Origin: Numida meleagris
Taxonomy: Eukaryota; Chordata; Aves; Galliformes; Numididae
Direction of reading: 5' to 3'
Length of the DNA stretch: 64,000 nucleotides
Assembly: GCF_002078875.1 (NCBI RefSeq)
Contig: NC_034409.1
Span: 102,519,226 to 102,583,225, forward strand
Shown: positions 1 through 11,810 of the stretch, piece by piece
Position numbering within the stretch: position 1 is the first letter of the stretch
Layout of the letters: every line of letters starts with the position of its first letter
The notes under the pieces: generated by a model
The model's input: the letters and a program-made list of their open reading frames with translations, nothing else
The model's database searches: none
Told to the model about the DNA's origin: nothing
Program-made: the position numbers and the translations under genes

Positions 1-3000
1 CATCTGGCAGTGGCAGGTCAGGTCTGAAGCCACCTATTTAAGCTTTCCTCCAGGCTCAAGCTGAAGCTGCTTCCAGTTTGCCAGGCTACAGAAAGCCCAT
101 TTGGTTGAGCCAAACGGGCCCGGTCATCCAGAGGCACTGAAACCTACAGCACTGACTGCTGCATGCCCTGCACGGGGAATCAGCAGGACCAGCAATGTGG
201 ATTCACAGGCTGCCAACGCTGGCATAAACTTACGCTTCCACCAAAAGCAGTGGTTACCCCTTTCACCCCAGCCCTAATCCCACCACTTTCTTTAAGCTGG
301 TGCCCTATGGCTAGCAGCTGAGAAAAGAGATGCTGTTTTTTAATGGAGTGGTTTGTCAGAGTTGCTGGCAGAGCAGTGCTCTATGGTGGGAGTCAGCCCA
401 CTGCATTACCCAAGCTCAACCATCCAATTCAAGGACCTCTGCTGTTCTGAGATTCGGGTTGTGGCTCAGGCTGTACCTCAGACCTCTGGAACAACATCAG
501 CCTGGAAGGCACCACAGGACTGCACAAACAGGGACTGGAAACACTAAGACGCACGCTCCAACAGAAAAACTGTAACATCCTACTTTTAGGCACTTATTAA
601 ACTATGTGTCATTAATTTCAATTTAATGATACATGATTTCACCACAGTCTGTCTGTCTGTCTTTGACTCCACACGGAGTCAAATGACTAATAAAAAATTA
701 TTTGAGTCAATTTGATTAAGAATCGTATTTATGTTGCAAACAGCTATGTTTTCCAAACTCCAGACTGAAATGTACAGAATTACTTTAATAAGAGAAGAGC
801 TTCAACTGCTGGAGATATTCCATTCAGAAAAGTGATGACCAAGGAGGGCTATAACAGGAGGCTCTAAGGTCAGAAATGTTATGTAGAGAGTGAACAGGAT
901 GCAGGGAAAGCCAAAAGCAGAAAATGATTTCAAAAAAGGGAACTCATGGGGGACAGGTCAATCTGACAGTCTTGGATGCATTCCTCACTCAGGAAGCCTC
1001 AAATTGCTAGTTTTCTGGGATCAGGGAGAATGCCCTCAAGGAAAGTTCACTCTGTACTCTCCCAGTTTCCTTCTTTCTTTCCCTAAGCACTCAGGATCTG
1101 GGGAACAAGATACTGGGCTGGAGGGAGCTTGACCCAGTGTGGTCCTCCTACATTTTGAGGCTATATATTCTATACCGCAAAACCATTTGTGGAGAAGTTT
1201 AACACAACTTAAACAGAAAAATATCAGCTCTCTGGAGTTTAGCCAACCTGCAGAATGTAATGAAATACTATAACCTGTTATAAAACTCCCTGAGACGGTA
1301 AAAAAATAATATCAGCTGGAAAGATACTCTGAATTATTTTTAGACTGGTTTCTGTGTATATCCTGATCTAATTTCCACTAAAACTTTGGTTTTATCCCCT
1401 GCATATTCTGCAAAACTTTCTACACAGGATTTTTTTTTTTTCAATCCAAAATTCCTTCAGGCTACCTAAAGAGGCCTAAAAATAGCAATAAATGCAAAAA
1501 TCTTTACATGAGGGGATTTAATGCGCCAAGGACATAGTCTGGCACTGGCACTGAAGCGCTCCCAGCTTCCAAGTCAGAGAGGAAGTTTGTTCCCCAGCCC
1601 TCTGTTCAGTTCACAACAAATGCTGGACTGAGGATGCTGTAAAAAACATTTGCTTTCCCTGCAGAGTTGAAGAACATCTTGCTGGTCCTTCTCAAAAGTT
1701 ATGTAATAATCCTGGACTGCACCACTGTAATGCTAACTGAGCTTTCTGTAAGAAATCACAAGCTGTACTATAAAGCTCAGAGGAATGAGCCACCAGAGAG
1801 GATAGAGGCCAATGTTTTAATGTATAAGTGGTCCAGCAAAAAGAAATGCTTTGGCATTTCTGTTTGGATCGTGGTGCACACAGGAGACATACCACGCAGC
1901 TTGTAAAATACCTTAGCAAAAAAGACAATACAGCCATAGCTTCTACTCCTCATGTCTTCACTACAAAACAAGTACCAGTGCTGACAGCCCATGGAGGTCT
2001 CAGGCTTTGGTGGCAACAGCCATCACCACCTTCACCATCATGAAAACCATACAGGGAGGAATGGAACCCATGGGGCCAGAGCCAGCAGCTGGCAGGGCAG
2101 GCCCATGCTGCCAGTGTCATGGCCTAGCAAGCAACTTTTGTCATGGGATCAGAACATCTTCTGCATATGCAGGACGCCTTCAGCCAACTGTCCTCCTATC
2201 AGAGTTTTAAAATGCAAAAAGAAGTTCATGCCCTATGCAAGGCTGGATACCCCCATTCAATGGTCAAGGGGAAAGTGCAGTCAGAAATTGCCCAGAGGGG
2301 AACACAAAATGGGCTTGGAAGTGGCACAAAGCCTTATCTCAAGCCTTCCCTTCCATAATTCCCAACAACAGAGGAATACGAGGCTACATTGCCCTGTGAA
2401 CATCCTCCCAAAGGAGGCAGGAATCTCCAGCATGCAGATGTTCAGCTGCAAGCAGGACACAGCAGAGGCATTTCACAGAAATCCAGATCCCAAGTTGGCT
2501 GTAGGATCCTGGGCATCTCACAACTCACAGCCAGAACAAGCTGTATCCAACAGGAGGTTGTTGTATCTCTTCAAGCAAAAATGGGTGAAAATGTCAGCCA
2601 ATTAAGCTTTTTCCACCTACATCACATCAGCTCCAAAAGCCAAACCAGGATCCCAGCAGAGCTCTACGGGAAGTCTCACTTCAGTAGATCTAACCCCTTA
2701 GTGCTAAAATGTTACAAAAAACAGAACTGCTGCGTGGGAGCCCCAAAGCCACTCTGTGAATATTAATCGCTAGCATATATTGAATGTAATTGTCTCTTCA
2801 GTATTAAAAGGCTTTCCCTCTCAATTAGTGGAAAGTGACTCCCACAGTTCAATTTAAGGTTTAAATTTGGAAGGAAGAGATTTTCTTTTTTTTTTCCCAC
2901 CTTTAATGTAGGCCATCTACTTGCAGAAAACCAATGGATAAGGCATTACACCAAAATTTGAAGAGCTGTGATTCCAGCACCTCTGTCCGGTGATACAGTT

Positions 3001-4140
3001 GAGCTTGTTTTCCGGTAGCACTGGTCAGCACACCCTAAGAATTGAAAGCTACTGATAAGGGGGACATTAAGGATGTGAAGCCCATTGAAAAAGCATTGAA
3101 AGACTGGTAAAGGCAGAGGGAAACAAAATTCCAACAGGCACAGGCCAACGCAGTGCCAAGGAGCACAATAACAGCAAAGCAGTAAGGCCATCAGATCTAC
3201 ATCTCACCTTCCACCTGTATGCTGGGGTAACCAACACGCTCTAGTTCACCCCGATGGTGTCATATGAGTGAAGTGCTGAGATGTTTTTTGACTGAGGACA
3301 TGGTGTAAGGACAGGTTGGTAGCTTCCCTCCTTTCACCCCATCCGAAACCACCTAATGAGCTTTATCAGGGAACCCGTCCTTTTATTTTATGTGCAAATT
3401 TGGACTTCCTTTTCACTCAAACACATCAAACACATAATGACAGACATTGCCCTATACTTGCTAAAGGTAGGTTTGGTCTAACATGACTTCACTACTGACA
3501 AGTATCTTATACTTACTGTGTGCTGCTAGGATTAAAGGCTTGGAAGGAACATTGACCCTTTCAAAGCTTTAATTTTGTTGATTTTATTTGTGGTAATGAT
3601 CACGGCCGAGACTCCTCATAGCCACTGTCTGTCTCCAGGCCCAAGAGATGCATCAAGTGAAACTAGTCCACAAAGCCATTTCCTTGGGTATAGCTGAACA
3701 TGGTTGGCAAATTCATGACTTTCACTAAGTGCCTCAGAGGAATTTTCTTAATAGCAGGATAGACACCCAGAAGAAAAATAAATGCTTCACTTTTCACCAG
3801 TGGCACTGCTCCCTTTTTCTTAAATACACTTGAAAGAGGGCTGCAGGCAGCAGTGCACCTAACAATCTTCATGAAAGCTGTTACGTTCAGGGCTTCCAAA
3901 TAACATCTTGCTTTTGTTGTTGTCCTCCTCTTGCTTTTTATCCTGCACCGCCTGCACCAAAGGGCTTCTGCGCTCGCACTGTAAAAATACCTCCAAAAAT
4001 AAAGAGCTGATTTGGAAGTACAAAGCTGTTGTTGTGGGATGCTGCAGCATCTGTTTTAGCATGTCATCTTTATATTTAGAAGCAGCATATCTCCACAGAT
4101 CAAGCACAGCCGGTAAGTCACTCAGCAACCCCTTCCCATC
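1..4140. other. TIAM1 intron downstream of the first coding exon, no gene seen
   Basis: Unique-looking intronic DNA with no CR1 copy. It holds a short CTGT run near 649-663, a hairpin at 662-683, T-runs near 1430-1441 and 2885-2896, and a stretch around 1980-2770 that is unusually poor in stops on the plus strand (open frames of up to 204 codons). None of those frames resembles a known family, so I treat them as chance. No next TIAM1 exon was recognised. Confidence 0.6.
662..683. repeat. Short perfect inverted repeat (9-bp stem, 4-nt loop)
   Basis: TTTGACTCC at 662-670 and GGAGTCAAA at 675-683 are exact reverse complements separated by ACAC. A third GAGTCAA lies near 703. The arms resemble AP-1-like TGACTCC/GGAGTCA half sites, but no function can be shown. 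Confidence 0.6.
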
Positions 4141-4505
4141 AGCTCTCACAAGTCGGTGCCAGCCGACGTCCTCCCTCCAGCTGCTGGGGGGGGCTCCTCT
4201 CGCCTTCCCACAGCCCTCTGCACAGAGGCAGCCCCGCACCTACGCTGCAGCACGCTGCCACCTTACTCACACTGTCAAGTCTTGTCTCTTTAACATTAGC
4301 GTCCTGCCGAAAGCTCAGCCCGGCGGCAGGACAACAAGCCTGCTTGCCTCCAACCTTGATGCTTTTTTGCAACATGCTGCTTTTTCTTTTTCTGGGTCAC
4401 GCGGTGCGGTGCGTATGCCGCACGGCATCTGTACGAGAACATGCAATAAAATCAGAGGAGCCACTGAAGCGTGCAATCTAGCGCACAGCTCTGACCTGTG
4501 CGGTC
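4141..4505. promoter_or_regulatory. CpG-dense pocket within the TIAM1 intron
   Basis: By hand count there are about 21 CpG dinucleotides in 365 bp. This is far denser than the flanking intron and near what GC content alone would predict, so CpG depletion is weak here. The densest part is 4399-4434, with seven CpGs in clustered GCGG/GCGT/CCGC words. Both strands have longish open frames (219 codons plus, 126 codons minus), as expected in GC-rich DNA. It may be an intragenic CpG island, enhancer or minor promoter. No TATA box or initiator could be assigned. Confidence 0.4.
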
Positions 4506-5635
4506 AGACTGCTTTGTTTGTGCCCCTCAGTCATTTTTCTGAGCAGATGCCCACAGCTAGAAAATAGTTGACACTGAAAAATGCCAGAGAGCCTCTTCCA
4601 TGAAGCAGCTGGAGCGCTGCTCTGAGAAGGTCCAGCAAGCAAACCAAATGAAGTTAAAACAAGCGTAGCATTCCTGCAAAGTGTTTGCCATGTGTGAGTT
4701 GTACAGGTGGTTAGGATTTGTAAGCCCTTTCTCCACCCATTTCTAAGAGCAGTTTGCTTCTTACTGTAAGCAGAATTGCTGTTTGCAGCACCAGGCAGCA
4801 CTGTGTAACTCAACCAGGCAGAACACAGCTAAGAAAAGCAGGACAAAACACAATGCAGATCCAACAGAAGCCATTAAAGCAAAGGTCACAGGAATGCTGT
4901 CTGGAGGGCAGGAGGGGCAGCAGATAGAGAAGCTCATCTTGGCTCCATGCTGCCTGTTAATGGATGATGGGTATGACATCCTCCCAGGCTAGAAGCAACA
5001 TCTTCTCCACACACTCCCTACTATTCTTCAGTCTGCAGCGGGTGAGCAAAGCAGCTCACAGCACTGGCAGTCTTCTCCAAGGGGAGAGCACTGTTTCCGG
5101 GTGATGCTTTGCACAGATGTGAATACCAGGTAATTAAAAGAGTGAAATTTCAGCCCAGCAAGCATTTATGATGAAGGGGAGGGGAAATGCTTACAGGTTT
5201 CTCCTTTGCTTTCAACCATGAGGAGTGCATGTGTGCATGCAGGAGAGGGAGAGGGGGCAGGGAGGGCAGAAGCAACGCATGTGAGCTTCCGGGCAGAGTG
5301 ATCAGTTCTGGCAGCTACCCTGAAAGAAAAAGGCACCATCAGTGCTGTAAAATACACAGGAAAATCTTTACTGGCAAACGCAGATTTATCTTCTCCAGAG
5401 ATTGCATAGAGAGGAAAAGGCCCAAATAGAGCTGCAGAGAAGGAAAACTGCACTGATGTGACGAAGCCACCTCCTGAGACTGTTTGATTCAGCTCTCGCC
5501 TGGACACAGTCCCCTGTCGCTTCCTAGAACGGAGGTGTTGAACAAAAACAGAGCCTGGAAGAACCTGGAGTACCTTTATCTACAGAAACAGCTTGGCAAA
5601 TGCCACATGCTTCCCTTCTACAGAGAACAAGATGG
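4506..5635. other. TIAM1 intron between the CpG pocket and the exon donor, no gene seen
   Basis: Intronic sequence without a recognisable repeat. A purine-rich stretch (GGGAGAGGGGGCAGGGAGGG-like) lies near 5240-5272. Open frames here are short and unrecognised. Confidence 0.6.
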
Positions 5636-5641
5636 CCTTAC
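5636..5641 (-). other. TIAM1: TIAM1 splice donor after codon 323
   Basis: On the minus strand the exon ends ACTCAG and is followed by GTAAGG, a near-consensus 5' splice site. It follows a whole codon, so the next exon should start in phase 0. That exon should carry the part of the protein leading to the first PH domain. I did not find it between 1 and 5635. Confidence 0.9.
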
Positions 5642-6610
5642 CTGAGTAGTTTTCGCCCTCCTGCCCTGCATGCTGTTACTATGGCTCATCTGTGGGTTGG
5701 TGGCTCCTTCTGAAAGGCAATGGGACTTCCTGCAGGGCAGCGTGTTGTAGTTACTGTAGGAAGGCGCATCCTCGTTGGCACCAGATGCCATCTTATGGCT
5801 GCCAATGTCCGGGATGTCAGACACTAAATTCCTGCAGTACCCTCCGAAGGCATTGCGCGGAGCCCCATTTATTGTAGCACTTGGGGCTTTGGGGGAGTAC
5901 AAGTCGCTCATGGAGTTAGCACGCTGGCAGGCAACCAGCTGCTGGGGGCTGCACTCGGCCTCTGTTCCCCGGGCCGTCTCAACGTCCTTCTCTTCGGCCA
6001 AGCCCAGGATTTCCTCATTGCTTGTCAAATGCTCCTGGCTGAGGTCAGAAAGCGAAAACTCCAGGCTGTCCTCACGCCAGATGTCGGCCGATTTGGAGCG
6101 CTTCTTCTTGAAGCTGGCTGTCTCCCCGAATCTCGTCCCGTTTGCCGCGTACCGGCGCAGCCTCCCGTCGCCCTCAGCCAGGAATGGCGGTTCCTCTCCA
6201 TAGAGCCGGCTCTCCTCCGAGTCAGGCATGCTCTGGACAGAGGCTGCGGTGAGCACGGTGCTGCTGTCCATGCTGGGTGTAACGGAGGAGTCAGTGTGGT
6301 AGGAGACGGGCCGCAGGCCCATGTCCACACGATCCACCCAGATTGGGCTCCCAAAGTCCTCGAGGTTGGCCTCCTGGGTGAAGGGCTCCAGACCGTTCTC
6401 TGCCAGAGACTGGGGGATACTGGGGGTGCTGCTGGAGCGGGTGCTCACCTCTGAGTTCCTGTGGATAATTTTGCCAGAAGAAGCGTGTCGGGTCCGGCGA
6501 GAAGCTTTATTGGAGAGGCGAAGTGATCGTGATGTGTGCTTGCGGCCCAGGCTGGCGTGCTTGTCTCCATAGAAGGCATGCTCTACGTTTTGGCTTTCTG
6601 CGTTTCCCAT
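5642..6610 (-). CDS. TIAM1: TIAM1 first coding exon (N-terminal 323 residues of the Rac GEF)
   Basis: This exon encodes the N-terminal regulatory part of TIAM1, a Dbl-family guanine-nucleotide exchange factor that activates Rac1 at membranes and cell junctions. I recognise it by the start MGNAESQNVEHAFYGDKHAS and by conserved blocks such as SSTPSIPQSLAENGLEP (about 60-76) and KKKRSKSADIWREDSLEFS (168-186). Gly2 followed by NAES fits N-myristoylation. RSSSTP at 58-63 fits the 14-3-3 RSxSxP pattern, and RSKSAD at 171-176 is a second basic/serine site. The region is Ser-rich and largely disordered. The PH, coiled-coil, Ras-binding, PDZ and DH-PH domains of the family lie further along and are not in this exon. 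The ATG has a strong context (G at -3, G at +4). The frame stays open into the intron for 7 codons (VRPSCSL) and then stops, but the GTAAGG donor ends the exon after Gln323 in phase 0. No frameshift or internal stop is seen. I am very confident of the gene and fairly sure of both exon ends. Confidence 0.96.
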
Positions 6611-6640
6611 GGCTTCACAGTCTACAAGGGGAAAGATCAG
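6611..6640 (-). other. TIAM1: TIAM1 5' UTR end and splice acceptor of the first coding exon
   Basis: Read on the minus strand, a pyrimidine-rich run (TCTTTCCCCTTGTAG) ends in AG at 6623-6622. The exon then opens with the 11 nt ACTGTGAAGCC directly before the ATG. A good acceptor just upstream of the start codon means the start lies in an internal exon, with at least one upstream non-coding or alternative exon at higher coordinates. The 11 nt are free of stops in the TIAM1 frame (xAC TGT GAA GCC), so an upstream in-frame ATG could extend the protein. Confidence 0.85.
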
Positions 6641-9600
6641 GCACTATTAAAGTCAGCAAGGCTTGCTGTAACAGTGCTTTCAGTAATTCAACAATTCAAC
6701 AGTTAATTAAGGGAGCTAGCAACTGTACCAGCAACTTACAGTTACAAATCAGATAAATCAGTACAAACAAAAAAAAGGCAGATCATGGCTATGCCAGGGT
6801 GAATGATGAGTGAAGAAGAGGGAAGGATTGAACCTTGAATACTGGTCTGGACTGGAGCCAGTATATCAGAAAGTACACTAGTAATCTCAGCCATGCACAC
6901 GCTCACTTGACTACTGATGTTAGCTAATCCTTCACAATTCTAGCCAACACTATAAACTCAAAAAATCAACAAGCAGATAGGCATGATTGTTTATCTGCAT
7001 GCAACGAGATACCAAAAAGCAGAAGGACAAACATCTTTATTTGAGATTTCACTTTTTTTTTTGCTAGGAACCACAGCTAGAAGCACCAAGCAGCAAAGTA
7101 CAAATTCAACTATTCGTTAGCAAGGTAATGATAGGTTTGATTTCTGGAACAAAAAACAGAGCAACATTAATCAGGTACAAAGATCCCCACACAAGAAAGC
7201 TGTATTATGAAAAATACATTATCATGAGTGACTCAGACTATACAAAAATAACCTTTCCTTCCTACTCACTCTGAAGCAGATAGCTAGATCTAAGCGCTTT
7301 CATCTAGCAAAGAGAAAACTGAGGTGGAACATCGGGACTGGGTTTCTGTCCCCTTCTCCGTATTCAGCCTCCTGCATTATTAAGTTGTGCATTCCCCTCC
7401 CCGAAACGGGCTCCCCATCTAGCAGATGGGAGTCATGATCTGGATTCAGCCTCGGAAAACACTTTGAGATCTGTGATCTCACTCAACAAATGTCAGAAAT
7501 ATTTTTTTAGAAGTATTGGCTCCTTCTGACCAAACAGCAAGACGAAGAGCAAGAAAAGTAAATGCTAAAGTACATGGGCATTCAAAATTAAATAGGAGGG
7601 ATCCTGAATTACACATGAGACAATTATATTTAGATAAATAGTCCATTAATCTTTAACAGAAATTCCAAGACAAAGCTTCCTCATTTTAAGGTACTTCTAT
7701 TAGTCTAGGTTGAAAAAGGAACTCTGTCTTGACAGTAAAATATTCTGGAGGTTTTCATTTCTCCGGGCAATTTCTTCTCCTTTAACAGTATGTGCCAATG
7801 GGTATTGAGCCAAATGTTCACAGGCTGAATGTGCTCATGTGTGCTCCCTCACTATCTAAATACACAATATCACTATTGCACAGAGCTGAATTAACCCTAC
7901 ATAAAATACACAGAAAGCAATGAATCGACTGCATTAAATGTGGGCACAGCAGTGCTGCCGTAGGCTGCTCTGGACACGTAGGGTGGAACTGAACTTCTAA
8001 AGTAACATTTCTGAAAACAGAGGACAACACTACTTAATATTTCTGCCCAGCTAGGTAGGTCTCATCTGAGGCTAAAAGTCTGCTCAGTGCTAGAGCAACA
8101 GGCGCCTCCTGAAATATCTGGACATTTCCGTATCTAAAGTAAATATACTCACGTGCCAAGTAAACCATACCAGGAAATACCCTGCGTCTACTGAATTTAA
8201 TGGCTGAACTCTCATTGACTATCATGAGACTTGGTTATCATGCATCGTTTAGAAAAATAAATGTCCTGAACAGAGAATAGGTTTTAATCTAAAAAAAGTG
8301 ACAGCATTATAAATCCCCGGGCAGGGTTTATTATTCCTTAGAAGCTTCAGACCTTTGATATGGACTGGACAGAAAAACAAATGTCAGCTGGCTACTTTTG
8401 AAGCACTTTAGAGCACAAAACCTGCATTTTGTTTTCCACACAGATGCCTAAAGCCAGACCACAACACTCCACTTCTTGCAAAAGAAACTCTCTTGGGGTA
8501 ATGCTTTTGGCTGCTTTGATTCTGAAATTCTTACTAACTGTACTTTCATTTGACAGGATTTCCACTGGCTGCAAAGCACATCAGAGCATGCAATCATTCT
8601 TCCCCCATCTCCAGCAATGAAACCATCATTTCAGTATCTATTTAAGGAGAAACAGCAGTTCTTAAAGTTATCTTCAAACCATGAAAAATTTAACGAGAGG
8701 CTCTTTACCTTCCGATATGGAGCTGCAGAAGGGCAGGAGTGTCCCTAGCGCACTGCACAGCCAGGGACACTTGCTGATGAAAACACTGTGCTACAGAAAG
8801 CAGCACTGTGCCACCACCTCGGCGTAGCGTCCATGCACACCAGGCAAAATGATACCAAACCAAAAAGCAGCAGCAGCCCAGGCTGCATCCCCAGCCAGAA
8901 AAGGCTCTCCTGGAAGGAGGGAAGTCTTTTCTCCACAGATGCAGACTGCTACAGGAATGTTTACTGAGCAATTTCACACAATGAGAAGTATCTGCTAGAT
9001 ACCTGCGAGAAGTGCCAGACTTCAAAGTAAACAGCTGTCCCTTTTTAATTCTATGTATTGGTGCTTTAGGTGAGGATGCCTTTGCAAATCCTGCAGACAG
9101 CTATCTATCCAGGTGATTAGCCCAGAGTTTGCTCCTGCACCCAGGGAGGACAACTTCTGAAGCCTTACCCCAATCCCTCCATCTTCCCCAACCACATGCT
9201 GCAGGTTGGCATGTATGCATGTCCCACTGTGCATTTCCACCAGTCACCCCCAACCAGTTCAGGTGTTTATAGAATCGTGCTGTCAAGTTCACTAAAACGG
9301 GAAAAATTAAACTGAGAAGAAGAACAAAAGACTCTTTTTAAAGTTTAGTTTTGCTGGGGTAATGAGCTGAACGCACGCACACCAGCACCAGCACAAGGAA
9401 GCCTGCCTGGGGACACTGGGGACGGGTGGCGTGGCTGTAGAGCGATGCAGGAGCCAGGGAAGGGGGGACAAGGGCGGTCTTGGTGCAGATGCAGTGTCCT
9501 CAGCTAGCAGGAGCAAAGCAGGGGAGGGGAGCCCCAGCCCCCCCCCTCCCGGGGCAGCAGCAGACACCCTGGGGCAGAAACGCCTCCAACTGCTCCAGCC

Positions 9601-11750
9601 ACAACTGCCAGATGCTGCCTGTCTACGGCTTAACTGAATTTAGCTCACTCAATGAAAAAAATCTGTATCAAATTAAGAAAATGAGTCATATTAATGGGAG
9701 TTGCACGTAAACGCTGATAGGACAAAGGCTCCCCTTGTTAGCTTGCCTGCCCGAATCCAAAGGTGACCATTAAACACCCATCGAGGTACCCACAGGATAC
9801 TACATAAATCAAGTGTGACACATCTTGATGCTTTAAACAGGTCTGTCAAGCATGGCCAAGGATTGCGACGTGTCAAAAATCTGTTCTGAATTACTCTCCA
9901 AAGCCAGCAGAGATTAGTGCACACAGACCACTATCGCAAGCAGAACCAGCTGGAAATTTTTCAGCAGAAAATGTCGATTCATCAAAACCCAAACTTTTTG
10001 TGGGAACAGAACAGCTTTGATGAAAGGCTTCTCCATTCCAAGAGGGAGAAACGTGAAAACCCAAGCAGGGAGACAGGCATGTCTCCCAGAGAAGGTACCA
10101 GCTCAGTGACTCAGTCACTTGCCAAAGAAGCTAAGATCAAGATCTGTATCTGCAACCCAAGCGAAGCAAAGGAGGGACTGCGACTTGCTCCTCCACATCC
10201 TCAAGAGGCAGCCTGACCATCAAGCTATGGCTGCTCTGGGAAGGGGTTCCCTCTCCCACAAGATCTGTTCCATCCTGGTTCAGAATAGGGAAGATATCAA
10301 AGTTGTGGAAGTCCAGGAAGGACTAGGAAGGTCACTAGTTATCCAGTTTGCACACCAATAGACAGTAAGGATTGTTTTGGGTTTTTTTTCATGGAAAACA
10401 AAGACTTAATATGTGACTGTGATATCAACATTAGGATATCAGCAGGGAGAATAAAAATTCTGCAGCGAATCTTTGGAAAAAACAATGCTTCTTCTATCAA
10501 CTACCCTAGACAGACCGGTTGAACTCTAGCTGAACTACTGAGTCTTTGCTGGATGAGTCACTTACAACGGTTACAGATAAAGAAGATCACATTCCAAATG
10601 ACCACCGATGACGGTTCCATCTAAGAACACCATTTCCTTTGAAAACTGTAATTTTTGTTTCTTTTCCTTTCTCCCCGATATCAAGTATTCCTTAAAAATA
10701 TCACAAAGCCAAAATATTCATTTAAAGTAGACCTAAGTTACTAGCTCTCCAAATTCCGAAAAGTTGGGCCTTTAGATTCTAGGAGAAAATCTGACATATT
10801 ATTAACTTTCAACCAAATCTGAAGCACCTCTCAAGACAACAGATTGCCAATTTAAATTTAGATTCTAGTAGGAGGCCCTGGTGACAAATCTGTATTTTTC
10901 TCCTGGAGTGAAGCTTGAAGGTTGTGAGAACCAGAACAATGATTAAATCCACAGTGAGCAATGATTCTACAGAAATAAACTTCTGCGCAAATCTTCCAGC
11001 CAACAACAAAGATTTTTACTGAACTCACAAGAACCACACAGAAAAATGTACAAGGCTAATAACCAAGTGCGAACATACATATTTTATTGCAATTAACGTG
11101 TGCTTTCTCAAAAGGGCAAGAAGATTGAAATTCCACAGTATGCCTTTGAGTTTCCCAGAAACTCCAACAGCATATTTAATTGTTTTCAAATAAGAACTTT
11201 TTAACCAGCCATTTCTTTTTTGTAAGCCATTCTCGCATATGTTAAAGCATGGGATGGACTCCAAAAAGGCCCTGCAGGCGATTCAAATAAGAGGAGGAGA
11301 GAAGGAGGAAGGGATGTCATCAGTAGCTGCTTGATAGCAATTCAAATGCCTTTGTATTGCTAAATGGGTGTAACCATAAACCACATGCAGCTTATCCAAT
11401 TTTTCCCCTCCCACGAACCATTATACAAACACAGCAAACTCCTCAAGAAAATGTATGGACACACATATACCTTCCAAGGCAATACTGGTATCCAGCGCAA
11501 CCTTCCCCAAGAGAACTGTGGCATTTAGAGGTATAGAATTGCAAATGATACCAAAATGAACAGTTACTGGGATTGCAGAAGCTGTCAGCACCTGCCACTC
11601 AGCGCCTCCATTACTCCCTCGTCAGAGTCTATGACTATATGCCAAAAACCTGGGGAGAAAGAGGGGAGAAAAAAAAAAAATCAGACAAAGGGTTAGCAGG
11701 AATGGCCATACAGGAGGACATATTCTGCCAAGTCCTATTATCATCACTTA
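6641..11750. other. TIAM1 upstream intron, CR1-free
   Basis: About 5 kb of intron immediately 5' of the first coding exon. No CR1 or other interspersed repeat was recognised. It holds a GC-rich interval around 9360-9620 with few CpGs and G/C runs (described separately), and T-runs near 7050 and 10384. Open frames are short and resemble nothing known. Confidence 0.6.
9521..9554. repeat. G/C-run cluster with G-quadruplex potential
   Basis: On the plus strand GGGG-A-GGGG at 9521-9529 is followed by CCCC-AG-C9-T-CCC at 9532-9550 and GGGG at 9551-9554. The minus strand therefore reads GGG-A-G9-CT-GGGG, which supplies four G-tracts if the nine-G run is split. The adjoining plus-strand G runs also allow a long hairpin. 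Confidence 0.4.
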
Positions 11751-11770
11751 CCTAGGAAACATCGTTCAAT

Positions 11771-11788
11771 ACGGCATGCAAATGCCGT
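11771..11788. promoter_or_regulatory. Palindrome containing a perfect octamer (POU) site
   Basis: ACGGCAT (11771-11777) and ATGCCGT (11782-11788) form a perfect 7-bp inverted repeat around GCAA. The centre reads ATGCAAAT at 11776-11783, the canonical octamer recognised by POU-domain factors. Binding is inference; only the motif is seen. Confidence 0.4.
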
Positions 11789-11810
11789 GTTTCAATTTGA
11801 ATTACACAAT

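Noticed and set aside
1991..2766. Cluster of plus-strand open frames of up to 204 codons
   Set aside because: Several frames are open at once, which suggests base composition rather than coding. No domain, splice context or recognisable similarity was seen.
3859..4567. Overlapping open frames of 219 (plus) and 126 (minus) codons
   Set aside because: They coincide with the CpG-dense pocket, where stops are rarer. Neither resembles a TIAM1 exon or another known protein.
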